Below, piece by piece: positions 46,583 to 57,600 of a stretch of DNA of 64,000 bases. The notes below the pieces were generated by a model. The model saw only the letters and a program-made list of their open reading frames with translations, had not been told where the DNA came from and did not search any database. The stretch is from an uncultured Saprospiraceae bacterium (lineage in GTDB: Bacteria > Bacteroidota > Bacteroidia > Chitinophagales > Saprospiraceae). Position numbers and translations under genes: made by a program. Within the stretch, counting starts at the first letter, position 1. Each line of letters opens with the position of its first letter. The DNA is taken from positions 1 to 64,000 of the forward strand of contig CAJQRD010000023.1 in assembly GCA_905480605.1 (NCBI GenBank), written 5' to 3'.

Positions 46583-48121
46583 ATGGAGAAAATTATAATC
46601 TTAGATTTTGGTTCGCAATACACTCAGCTTATTGCCAGGCGCTTGAGAGAACTTCAAGTTTATTCAGAAATCTTGCCGTACAATTCACAAATTGACTTTT
46701 CTGATGCTGATATTCAGGGTGTTATCCTATCGGGTAGTCCTTGTTCAGTTAATGATGAAGAGTTTTTTGATGTAAATATTGCATCGATCTTGAATGAAAA
46801 ACCAGTTTTAGCAATTTGTTATGGTGCTCAATTGGCTGCTAAAAACTTTGGAGGTCGGGTTGAAAAATCTGAGAAAAGAGAATACGGTAAAGCCAAGATC
46901 AATATTTCAGCTGATAGTATAATCTTTAAAGATATTGATCAAAATACCCAAGTCTGGATGTCTCATGGGGATACTATAAAAGAATTACCATCTCAATTTG
47001 AAGTTTTAGCCCAAACTTCTTCAATTCCAGTTGCAGCATATAAGTCTAAAGACAATGCTTTTCCAAATAGCTTTTTTGGATTACAGTTTCATCCAGAAGT
47101 AACCCATTCTCTTCAAGGAATTGGCATTCTAGAAAATTTTATAAAACATATTACGAAGTGCAGTCAATCCTGGACGTCAGAATCATTTATTGAAGACACT
47201 GTAACTGATCTTAAAAATAAACTAGGTGATGACCATGTAATATTAGGATTGTCTGGAGGAGTTGATTCTACCGTCGCAGCAATGTTATTGCATAAGGCAA
47301 TTGGTCCAAACCTGACAGGTATCTTTGTAAATAATGGCTTGCTTAGAAAAAATGAATTTGAAGAAGTTTTAAAGTCCTATGAAGTTTTAGGACTTAATGT
47401 TGTTGGTGTTGATGCTACAGATGAATTTCTAGATGAACTTACAGGTGTTTCAGATCCAGAGCAAAAAAGAAAAATTATTGGTCGCGTATTTATTGAAGTA
47501 TTTGACCGGGAAGCGCACAAAATGGAAAATGTAAAATGGCTGGCTCAAGGCACTATTTATCCTGATGTTATTGAATCAGTATCCGTGAAAGGACCATCTG
47601 CCACTATCAAGTCTCACCACAATGTTGGTGGGTTACCAGAAATATTAAACCTTAAAATTGTTGAGCCACTTCGATCATTGTTTAAAGATGAGGTAAGGTC
47701 AGTTGGCCGTAAGTTAGGGTTAGCCGAATCGTTTATAGGAAGACATCCTTTTCCTGGTCCAGGTATGGCTATTCGCGTTTTAGGAGAACTTACACGCGAA
47801 AAACTAAAGTTAAATCAGGACGCGGATCACATTTATATAAATAAATTAAAAGCGGCTGGCTGGTATGACAAAATTTGGCAAGCTGGTACAATTTTATTAC
47901 CTGTCAAATCCGTTGGAGTAATGGGTGATGAAAGAACGTACGAATTTACTGTGGCATTGCGTGCTGTAAATTCAAACGATGGAATGACTGCTGAATGGAC
48001 AAATATCCCTTATGAATTATTGGCAGAAATTTCTAATGAAATAATTAATCAAGTTAAAGGTATTAACAGAGTAGTATATGACATCAGCACAAAACCACCA
48101 GCAACTATTGAATGGGAATAA
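46583..48121 (+). CDS. guaA: GMP synthase (glutamine-hydrolysing)
   Basis: The product has 512 residues from ATG 46583; an upstream in-frame TTG at 46574 lies inside the promoter. The enzyme aminates XMP to GMP with glutamine and ATP. The class I glutaminase domain has catalytic C79 (AICYGAQ) and H170/E172 (QFHPEVTHS). The ATP-pyrophosphatase P-loop is SGGVDST (about 224-230). The C-terminal dimerisation domain ends with the typical IEWE. The stop overlaps the next gene by 44 bases. Likely operon head for the lipoprotein, trmH, mmcQ and oxidoreductase genes. Identification is secure. Confidence 0.97.
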   Translation: MEKIIILDFGSQYTQLIARRLRELQVYSEILPYNSQIDFSDADIQGVILSGSPCSVNDEEFFDVNIASILNEKPVLAICYGAQLAAKNFGGRVEKSEKREYGKAKINISADSIIFKDIDQNTQVWMSHGDTIKELPSQFEVLAQTSSIPVAAYKSKDNAFPNSFFGLQFHPEVTHSLQGIGILENFIKHITKCSQSWTSESFIEDTVTDLKNKLGDDHVILGLSGGVDSTVAAMLLHKAIGPNLTGIFVNNGLLRKNEFEEVLKSYEVLGLNVVGVDATDEFLDELTGVSDPEQKRKIIGRVFIEVFDREAHKMENVKWLAQGTIYPDVIESVSVKGPSATIKSHHNVGGLPEILNLKIVEPLRSLFKDEVRSVGRKLGLAESFIGRHPFPGPGMAIRVLGELTREKLKLNQDADHIYINKLKAAGWYDKIWQAGTILLPVKSVGVMGDERTYEFTVALRAVNSNDGMTAEWTNIPYELLAEISNEIINQVKGINRVVYDISTKPPATIEWE

Positions 48122-49454
48122 ATTCCTTTTCTTTATTCTGGCTTGCTTTCTTTTAAGTCTTTCTGCTTGCAGTGGCACGAAAAAGGCAACAAAGCCAAAA
48201 GTTATTAAGCCTTCAACCTCTAAAAATGACAAATCAGTTCAACGAGGCGGAGGAAGAATGGACACAATCCAGTGGACAGAAGTTGATAGAACAAAAGAAT
48301 ATAATTCAACAATAGAAGACCTTGATCTTGAAAAGAAAGATAGATATAAAATCAGTCTTTTATTTCCTTTTGAAATAAGCACATCAGACCAAGGAGATGT
48401 TATGGATCAAAAATCCAAGTTGGGAAAAATGACCAATTATTATGCTGGTGTGCGAATGGCTTTGAATCAATTGGAAAATGAAGGGATTAATTTAGATGTT
48501 GATGTGTTGGATGCAGAATCTGGAAATTTCGATAGAAAACTACAGCAGTGCCGTGATGCAGATGTTATAATAGGTCCAAGGTCTAAAGAACACCTTTCAG
48601 TGACTGCGAACTTTGGAAGAAACAACAATATACCTGTCATTTCCCCTTGGAGATCTAGCACCAAAATAACAAGTGACAACAATTTTTTCGTGCAATTGAA
48701 AACAAGTTTGAGAAATCATTTCACTAAAATTGTTGAACATGCAAAATCAGAATACAGTGATGATCAAATAGTTTTGCTTGGACGCCAACGTACAAAAACA
48801 GATTTCAGTTACATGAAATATATGCAACAAGTTGCTGCAGCAATTAACAATGATGGAAATAACAATCCTTTGCAAGAATTTTATTTGGATGTGGATTCTT
48901 TGAGTACTGGAGAGTTTGCCTTTGATAGTACTTTTATTGAAGGTAAAACAACAGTTTTCTTGTTGCCAAATCATTCTTTTTCCGCTGATGAAGACTTCGT
49001 GTATAACGCCGCTAGAAAAATGAATGGTGAGAAAGGATTGGAAAATGTTGTATTGTATGGAATGCCAATTCTATTGGAATCAGATAAAATTAAGTATGAC
49101 CTTCATCGTGGTTTAAATATGCGTATTTGCCGATCAAGTTATGTAGACCGCAATAACATTCAAATTAAGGAATTTAGACAGAAGTATTTTGATGTGTACA
49201 GTGGATTCCCCTCTGATGAAGCGATGGAGGGATATGACATGATGATTTTTATTGGCAGAAGCATGTTCAATTATGGAAAGAAATTCCAATACTTTTTAGA
49301 CACCTATGAATCAAGTTTGCTACAGACAAAATTCGATATCAAAAAAGTATTTAAAGAAGATACCGATGATAATTTTAAAAATGTTCAATATTTTCAAAAT
49401 GACCATTTGTATATTTTGACTTTTGAAAATAATAAGTTTGAAGCCCGTCAATAA
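48078..49454 (+). CDS. Lipoprotein with a type I periplasmic-binding-protein fold
   Basis: This 458-residue protein has a hydrophobic signal ending in a lipobox (LLSLSACSG, cysteine at about residue 32). A charged linker follows, and then a region from about residue 90 that resembles the Leu/Ile/Val-binding-protein (receptor) fold: [77 protein letters not shown]. It probably sits in the outer or inner membrane and senses or binds a small ligand. No ABC transporter genes are adjacent. Its start codon lies within guaA, 44 bases before the guaA stop, and no later start codon keeps the whole signal peptide, so the overlap is likely real. Confidence 0.82.
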   Translation: MTSAQNHQQLLNGNKFLFFILACFLLSLSACSGTKKATKPKVIKPSTSKNDKSVQRGGGRMDTIQWTEVDRTKEYNSTIEDLDLEKKDRYKISLLFPFEISTSDQGDVMDQKSKLGKMTNYYAGVRMALNQLENEGINLDVDVLDAESGNFDRKLQQCRDADVIIGPRSKEHLSVTANFGRNNNIPVISPWRSSTKITSDNNFFVQLKTSLRNHFTKIVEHAKSEYSDDQIVLLGRQRTKTDFSYMKYMQQVAAAINNDGNNNPLQEFYLDVDSLSTGEFAFDSTFIEGKTTVFLLPNHSFSADEDFVYNAARKMNGEKGLENVVLYGMPILLESDKIKYDLHRGLNMRICRSSYVDRNNIQIKEFRQKYFDVYSGFPSDEAMEGYDMMIFIGRSMFNYGKKFQYFLDTYESSLLQTKFDIKKVFKEDTDDNFKNVQYFQNDHLYILTFENNKFEARQ

Positions 49455-49460
49455 TACTCT

Positions 49461-50099
49461 ATGATTTCAGAAAGACGCGAAGAAAAACTTAGAACAGTTG
49501 CTGCAAACCGACAGAATTTTACCGTCATTTTGGAGAACGTTCATAACCCTCATAATATTGGTGCAGTAATGAGAACCTGCGATGCCGTTGGTATCTATGA
49601 AGTCTATATATTATATACCGATCCACGACAAAGGTCAATTACTTTGAGGGACTTGCAAACCACATCTACAGGTGTTAAAAAATGGGTTGATATCCACTTA
49701 TTTAATGACAGTGAAAGTTGTTTTAAGGCTGTTAGAAAAAAGTATAATAAAATATATGCAACTCATTTAAATGCAGACGCGAAGAGTATTTATAAAACAG
49801 ACTTGACTGAAAATGTGGCATTGATGTTTGGCAATGAACATGCAGGATTAACTAAAGAAGTTCTTTCTCATGCAGATGGTAATATCTTAATTCCGCAGGT
49901 AGGTATGGCGCAAAGTCTTAATATATCTGTTGCATGTGCGGTCACTCTTTATGAAACAATGAGACAGCGTGAAGTTGCTGGCATGTACTCAAATGAAATA
50001 GGGGCGGATAATGTATTGAACAATGAGATTTATAATTCATATCTTGAAAAGCATAATGAAGCTTATTTAAGAGGAAGAATTAAACCAGAAACCCAATAA
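49461..50099 (+). CDS. trmH: tRNA (guanosine-2'-O-)-methyltransferase TrmH (SpoU family)
   Basis: This 212-residue SpoU-class enzyme uses SAM to methylate a ribose 2'-OH, by family Gm18 in tRNA. The three SpoU motifs are visible: NVHNPHNIGAVMRTCDA, ALMFGNEHAGLTKEVL and ILIPQVGMAQSLNISVACAVTLYE, the last two forming the trefoil knot and SAM site. The length and absence of an N-terminal RNA-binding domain match TrmH rather than RlmB. It starts six bases after the lipoprotein stop and one base before the mmcQ gene, within the guaA operon. Confidence 0.92.
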   Translation: MISERREEKLRTVAANRQNFTVILENVHNPHNIGAVMRTCDAVGIYEVYILYTDPRQRSITLRDLQTTSTGVKKWVDIHLFNDSESCFKAVRKKYNKIYATHLNADAKSIYKTDLTENVALMFGNEHAGLTKEVLSHADGNILIPQVGMAQSLNISVACAVTLYETMRQREVAGMYSNEIGADNVLNNEIYNSYLEKHNEAYLRGRIKPETQ

Positions 50100-50100
50100 G

Positions 50101-50457
50101 ATGGATCTTGAATCCTTTAGAGAGTATTGTTTGTCAAAAAAAGCGTGTGAAGAAACATTTCCTTTTGATGAGGTTACTTTGGTCTTTAAAGTAATGGGAA
50201 AGATCTTTGCTCTTGTTCCTTTGGACAATGAAATTGCAAGCAGCAATCTTAAAGCTGACCCAGAGTGGTCTATTGAGCTGAGAGAATCTCATTATCAAAT
50301 TACGCCGGGGTTTCACATGAGTAAAAAACATTGGAACACAGTTTTGTTGGAACAAGGTCTTGATGATAAACTTATTATGCAAATGATTGATCATTCTTAT
50401 GACTTGGTTGTTTCAAAACTTACGAAAGGCAATAAAGAAATTTTGAAGAAATTATAA
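50101..50457 (+). CDS. MmcQ/YjbR-family protein
   Basis: The product has 118 residues. It has the compact YjbR/MmcQ fold: FREYCLSKKACEETFPFDEVTLVFKVMGKIFALV at the start, ALVPLD, and the late ITPGFHMSKKHWNTVLL and LIDHSYDLVVSKL blocks. The family is small and resembles cyanophage MotB/TfoX-type DNA-binding proteins, but its role is unknown. It starts one base after trmH ends and ends one base before the next gene's TTG start, so it is translated within the same operon. Confidence 0.9.
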   Translation: MDLESFREYCLSKKACEETFPFDEVTLVFKVMGKIFALVPLDNEIASSNLKADPEWSIELRESHYQITPGFHMSKKHWNTVLLEQGLDDKLIMQMIDHSYDLVVSKLTKGNKEILKKL

Positions 50458-50458
50458 A

Positions 50459-51517
50459 TTGAACCGAGAGAAGAAAATATTAATTGTTGGTCAAGGATTG
50501 GCTGGAACATTATTGTCTCAGCAACTGTATAAGAGAGGAATTGAGTTCCATTTCATTGACAATGCCCATCAAGCGGCTTCAACGAAAGTCGCAGCCGGAT
50601 TGATAAATCCAATTACAGGTCGCCGATATATTAAGAGTTGGCTCATAGATGAGTTGCTTCCAGAAGCTTTAGAACAATATCAGGCTTTTGAAAAGTTACT
50701 TGGGATTCAAATCGTATATCAAAAAAACATTCTTAGGACTTTAAGAAATCCAAAACAAATTAACTTGTGGGATGATGCAAGCACCAGACCTGGTTACACT
50801 TCTTACATGGAAGAGCATCCTGATGCTGAAAACTTTGAAAAATTCGTGGCAGATCCTTGTAGATATGCTGAAGTTAAAAACTCCTATAGAATTAATATCA
50901 GTTTGCTCATTGAGCAATATCAAAAATGGTTGTTGGGTAAAGATATATTGAGTTTAGATACTTTTGATTTTGAAAAATTGCTTGTCAATAATCAAGTTGT
51001 AGAATACAATGGAGTTGAGTATGCATCTGTGATTTTTTGTCAAGGGCATGCTTCCTTACAAAATCCCTTTTTTGGAGAATTAGGTTTTCAACTGGCAAAA
51101 GGTCAAGTATTGACTTTAAAATTTGATGATTTTACATCTCAAAAGATACTGAGAGATGATATTTTCTTTGCTTCAGATCATAAAGGGCAGTTTTGGTGCG
51201 GTGGTGGTTATTACTGGGCATTTGAAGATGATAAACCAACCAAAGAGTGGAGAGCAGAATGGGAAGAAAAAATAAAGGCTATAACAAAATTACCATATAC
51301 CATAGTAGAACATAAAGCTGCGATTCGACCTTGCGTCTTAGATCGCAAACCCTTATTAGGTAGACATACTACACATGAGAATTTGGTATTGTTCAACGGT
51401 TTAGGGACAAAAGGAACATCGCTAGGGCCTTATTTTGCAAAGCACTTAATTGAGCATTTGTTTGATGGAAAAAATTTAATGTCAGAAGTTGATTGGAGGA
51501 GATATATCAAACCTTAA
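50459..51517 (+). CDS. FAD-dependent oxidoreductase, DAO (D-amino acid oxidase) family
   Basis: The product has 352 residues. The Rossmann FAD-binding start is KILIVGQGLAGTLLSQQLYKRG (GxGxxG pattern), with the acid that contacts FAD ribose after FHFID. The central KVAAGLINPITGRRYIKSW block and the late GLGTKGTSLGP block are typical of the DAO/glycine-oxidase-like group in Bacteroidota. It oxidises an amine or amino acid; the substrate is not known. The start is TTG 50459, immediately after the mmcQ stop, as no ATG fits the Rossmann start. It ends the guaA operon chain. Confidence 0.88.
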   Translation: MNREKKILIVGQGLAGTLLSQQLYKRGIEFHFIDNAHQAASTKVAAGLINPITGRRYIKSWLIDELLPEALEQYQAFEKLLGIQIVYQKNILRTLRNPKQINLWDDASTRPGYTSYMEEHPDAENFEKFVADPCRYAEVKNSYRINISLLIEQYQKWLLGKDILSLDTFDFEKLLVNNQVVEYNGVEYASVIFCQGHASLQNPFFGELGFQLAKGQVLTLKFDDFTSQKILRDDIFFASDHKGQFWCGGGYYWAFEDDKPTKEWRAEWEEKIKAITKLPYTIVEHKAAIRPCVLDRKPLLGRHTTHENLVLFNGLGTKGTSLGPYFAKHLIEHLFDGKNLMSEVDWRRYIKP

Positions 51518-51670
51518 CTTCAATAACCATCCTTTTAACAGTTTTTCTACCTAAAATTTTAAATAACACACAAAGTTTTGTTAAATACTATATTACAAAG
51601 AAATTTATTTGATTTGAATTATGTAATGTAGTTAGACGTAGCGTCATTTGAATGAATAAGAAATTTAAAT

Positions 51671-54600
51671 ATGAAACATATATTAATAATACTCTTGACT
51701 TTATTGTCAGGGAACAGCTTTTCAGAGATGGAGAATGATGGTTTTGATAAACTCTGGGCTGAAGTAGAAGCATTTGAAAAGCAGAGACTGCCAAAATCTG
51801 CGTATGAAATTGTAAATACTATTTATAAGAAAGCAAAATCCGAAAAAGCTGATGATCAATTGGTCAAAGCTGCTATTTATAAATTGAAACTTTCTGCTCA
51901 GTTTGAAGATCGTGATCCTGCAGAATTCATCATTGAATTTGAAGGTGAATTGACTTCAATTAAAAGTAAGGCCACTAAGAAAGTATTAATGTCAATGCTG
52001 GGTGAACTCTATCATCAATATGGCATGAGAAATATGGGGCGTTTTCAGAATAGAACTGAAGCGGTAGAGGAAGAAAAGTCTAATAAATTATCGTTGATGT
52101 CTTTGGCAGAACTTCAAACGACATCTTACAATTACTATCTTCATTCAATTGAAGAGATTCCTGATTTGGATATTTCGGATTTTAAGTTATTGACATTATC
52201 CGCAACGAGTTTGCGATTTCTTATTGAGGCAAAGTCTCTGGAACAACTGCTATATTTGAGAGCTATTGAACATTTTGGAAATAGCCAGTCCTTGCTTGCC
52301 TTACCAATAAATAATTACAGTTTAAATAACAAATATTTTTTTGAATCAGATAAAACTTTTGTAGGCTTAGACATTCCGCAAAAGAATGAACAGGACTTTA
52401 AACTGGAGGCTCTTCGTTTGTATCAGAATATAGCAAAATCAACCTTATTCTCAACAGATCAAAAATTGCGTTTTCAATTCAAAAGAGTAGAGTATATACG
52501 ATCAAATTCAGATATCAATAACAAAGACAAACTATATGTTGAAACTTTAAAAAATATCGCTCAGGAATATAAAGACAATCCTTCAATGCAATTGGCTTAC
52601 ATTAAATTGACAGAGTATTACTTACAATTGGCAGAAAGAAATAATAATCAAGATAGTGATTCTGAAATTGATGCATACAAAGAAGTGTACCGTTGGATTC
52701 AAAAAGGGAAAGTTGAGTTTCCTAAAGGGGAGTATAATGATATTGTTGAAGACCAAAGAATGCGTCTCAATAAGCAATCTTTGAAAGTTCAAACTGAGCA
52801 AGTTGTTGTAGCCAATACTGATTTTCTTGCAAATGTGCAATATCGAAATTCGCCAACTGTTTATTTGATGCTTTTAAAGCTAAATACAGAACAGTTAGAT
52901 CAATATAATTTAAAAAGAAGACAAGATGATAAGTTGTCATACTTACTCAGTCAATCTAAATTGAAGGAGTGGAATATTAAATTACCTAAGGCTGATGATT
53001 TTAACAATCATAGTATTGAGATTCCAATTGATGGTTTAGATTTTGGCACTTATTTCTTATTGTCAAGTACAAATTCAAATTTTGAATATGACGATTATGA
53101 TTTAGATCTTATCAACCAATTTCAAGTATCTAACTTGAGTTATGTGCATCAGAATAGAGATGGAAGTCTAGAAGGGTATGTACTTGATCGAAATGATGGG
53201 ACACCTATTGCAGGAGTGAATGTGGATGTTTTTATTTCGCAATACTTGCCAAGTGAAAGAAGATCTGAGTGGCAGAAGGTCGAATCTTTAAAATCGGATG
53301 AAGATGGATTTTTCAGATACAAAGGTGGACAGAATAATTTTTCCGTAAAAATTTCTAAAGGAAAGGATGTATTAGATCAAAGGGTTTCTCATTACAATTA
53401 TAATAATAGTAAGGATCGTGAAATGAGTTCTGTAACCCTATTTACTGATCGTGCTATCTATAGACCTGGACAACTTGTCTACTTCAAAGGAATTGTTCTT
53501 AATAAATCAAGTAAAGAACGTGTTCCGAATATAGTCAGTGGCACTAAAGTCATTGTTAAATTTAAGGATGCCAATTGGCAGGACATTTCTGAGCAAACTT
53601 TTACAACAAACGAATATGGAACATTCAACGGTAAATTTGTTGCACCTTCTTCAGGATTATTAGGAAGGTACTCATTAGTCGTGGAGCTAAGAAATGGAAA
53701 TGGGCAAAAACAAATCCAAATTGAAGAATACAAAAGACCTAAATTTTATGTTGAGTTTGATAAGTTGAAAGACTCTAATGTTTTGGGCGACGATATAATA
53801 ATTAAAGGAAATGCTATTGCTTTTTCTGGAGTTAGAATGTCAGGAGCTAAAGTGAAATATTATGTTTTAAGAAAACAAAACTATTATCCATACTACTACA
53901 GTTGGAGACGTCCAGGCAACCAAAGAACGGAGGAGATTATCGAAAGGGGAGAAGTAATGACAAATAGGGACGGTGATTTTGAAATAGATTTCTCAACTGA
54001 GTCTTCTTTTAAAAAGAATCAAACTTATATATATGAATTGAAAGTTGATGTTACTGATCTTACAGGAATGTCAAGTTCTGGTAGCAAACAAATAGTAGTG
54101 AGTCAAGTACCATTTAACTTTAAAAGCAATTTCCCTAAAAATGCTTTCGATACTGATCTTGATAAGTATAGCTTGGAAGTTAACAATAATGAAGGCGAAG
54201 CAATCGCATCTAAAGTAAAGATGACTGTTACTTTATTACAATCTCCAGAATTGGCAAAGAAAACTAGGTACTGGGAAGTTCCGGATATCATGTATTTACC
54301 ACTTGATGAATTTTCCAAGGGACTACCGAATGAATCTTATGGCGACAATCAAAGTCCCGATAAGTGGAAGGTGAAGAAAGTTGTTAAATCTGAAGAATTT
54401 GAATTTTCTAAACCATTTGGTGTTTCTCTAAAGGGTTTAAATAAAGGGGCTTACAAAATTGATTTTATAGTTTCTGATACGAATGGTAATTCAAAAAAAT
54501 ATACAGAATATTTAAACGTTTCCTCAGCAAAAGGTTGTGCTATCCCAACCGATTATATATGGAATTCAAATTTGAAATCTAAATACCAACCAGGGGATAA

Positions 54601-57600
54601 GTTAAACTTGAATCTTAATTTTCCTTACAAGAAATTCAATGTTTACTACAGAATTAGTCAAGGTGATAGAGTATTGAAATCTGGGACTATAACAAAACGA
54701 ACTAAAGGAATTGATTACACCATTAATGAAATCGATAGAGGGAATTTGGATGTTGAATTGATGTATGTAAAACACAATCGAATAAATTCTAAACGTTTGA
54801 CTGTAAATGTTCCCTGGGACAACAAAAAATTAAATTTAAGTATTGATAAATTTCGAGATAAATTAGAACCAGGAAGTGATGAAAATTGGACTGTTAGAGT
54901 AAAGGACAATGATGGTAATAATGTAACTGCTGAGATTCTGGCAGGAATGTATGATAGCAGCTTGGACCAATTTGTTGATAATTCTTGGATGTCTTCATTC
55001 TTTCCTAGTTACTATTCTCAAATGAGATTTAACGGTGTAGGATTTTCAGCAAATAATGCAATCACCTTAAAAAGATATAATAACCAAAGTTATCAAACTT
55101 ACTTATCTGGATATTCTCCATATTTAAATTGGTTTAATTTCAGTTTGCCTTATCGTGGATATGGGAACAGTGGAGGTAGAATAATGAAACGGAGTGGCGC
55201 ACCTATGGCATCGCAAGCCATGCCAATGGAAGTTGATGAGTCTGCAATGATGGAATCAAGTGCAGCTGATGGAGATCAGAATGAAAGGGATGCCATTGGA
55301 ACCAACGATTCAAATAAAACTACTGATAAACCTGTATCTGAAAAACCAATCAATGTAAGAGAAAATTTAAATGAAACTGTTTTCTTTTATCCTGAAATAA
55401 AGACATCTGATACAGGTGAAGCAAGTCTTTCCTTTAAAATGAACGAGGCATTGACAAAGTGGAAATTGTTGATTTTTGCACATACTACTGATCTGAAATA
55501 TACATTTGATGAATTTATACTTGAGACTTCTAAAGATTTAATTATTGAACCCAATTTACCACGGTTTTTAAGGCAAGGTGACAATTTATCACTGAATGCT
55601 AAAGTGACAAACCTAAGTGATGGTGTCTTGGATGTGTCCTCAATAATAAATTTGATGACGCACACTACAAAGGTTGATGTAACAGATTCGATGTTGGGCG
55701 ATATTTCCGAAGAACAAACACTAACGTTAGCTGCGGGCGAAAGTAAAATTGTTTCTTGGTCGGTTAAAGTACCAAAAGATTTTATAGACTTTCTTGACAT
55801 TAAAATGACAGTAAATAACGATATTGTTTCTGATGGTGAATTGAATCAATTGCCTGTATTGTCAAATAGAATGTTGGTTACCGAAAGTATGGTAATGCAT
55901 GTTGGAGCACTTGAAACCGAAGTGTTTAAGTTTGATGCGATGCGCAAAATGGACAGTTCTACTACATTGGAAAACTTTAAATATTCACTAGAGTTTTATA
56001 CGAACCCATCTTGGTTGGTATTAAAATCCTTGCCTTCGATGATAGACCAGGAATCTATTGTTACAACCAATATATTTGACACCTACTATGCTACAAGTTT
56101 GGGTTTTGATTTGGTAAATAAAGATCAACGTGTTAAGAATATGATCCAAGTTTGGAATGCTGATAATGAGCAAGGAAATTTGGCAACAAACCATGATCTA
56201 AAGTTGTCTGACTTGAAAGAAACTCCTTGGGTTAGAGAATCAATTGCTGAAGATGAAAACATAAGAATGTTGTCTTCATTTCTTGATGAAAACAATGTCA
56301 CTCAGAATCTTATGGAACTTTCAAAACGTATAAAGGATAGACAGTTATCTAATGGTGGGTTTACCTGGACACCTGGAGGTAGAGACAATTGGTATATAAC
56401 GCAATACATACTGGAGGGTCTTTCTAGATTAAATTCACTAGGAGTTGATATAAGTAGTTTTGATAAATCTATGTTAGATGAAGCTGTTTTTTATACAGAT
56501 CAAGCAATGTTGACGATGTACAACAAACGAGGTATTGACAATAAAAATCTTGATCCAATAGTCGTGCAATACTTATATGTTCGTCCACAGTATAAGAATG
56601 TACCAGTAAGTCGTCAGTTGCGCTCGGTAATGGATCATTATCAGAATTTGATTCTGGAAAATTGGACAAAACGAGGCAGTTATGAACAGGGATTGATGGC
56701 ATATGGCTTGTACTTGGATGATAAAACTAAAGAAGCAATAAGTATCTTAAATTCATTGAAAGAAAGATTGGTCAGAGATGAGAAGTTAGGCTACTATTGG
56801 AATGACCAAGCAGGTTATTATTGGTATAACGCTGATGTAGAAAAGCAAGCGTTTATGATTGGCTTGTTCAAGTTGATGGATAATGATCAATTAATAATTG
56901 ATGGATTAAAATTATGGTTATTGAAGAACAAGCAAACCAATAGCTGGAAGACTAGTAAGGCGACCTCTTCAGCAGTTTACGCTTTTATGAAGGACAGTGA
57001 TAATTGGATAGAGAATGCAGGAGATGTGAAAGTTAGTTTTCCTATTCTCAATGAGGATGTAGAATCCAATGCTGCAAAATCAAATGGACTAATAATTAGA
57101 AAAGAGTGGCAAGGTAAAGAAGTGACGTCTAAACTAAATGAAGTTAAAGTTGAGAATCCAAACAGCCATGTAACTTGGGGCGCTTCCTATTGGCAGTATT
57201 TCGAAGACTTGGATAATATTGAAAGTTTCACAGGGACTCCTTTGAAACTGGAAAAGAAGTTGTACAAAGTTGTACAAAGTGATAAAGGCGATCAGTTAAT
57301 GGCTCTTGATAACAAAACCAAATTAGAAGCAGGAGATAAACTCCGTGTTAAGATATATCTTAATGTTGATCGTCCTATGGAGTTTGTTCAAATGAAGGAC
57401 TTAAGAGGCAGTGGATTGGAGCCGATCAATGTTTTGTCAAAATACAAATGGCAAGATGGATTAGGATATTATGAAAGTACCAAGGATGTAGCCACTTACT
57501 TCTATTTTGACTATTTACCAAAGGGTAATTTTGTTTTTGAATATGAAACTTTTGTAGTACATGAAGGTACTTACTCAAACGGTAATTGTTCTATTCAATC

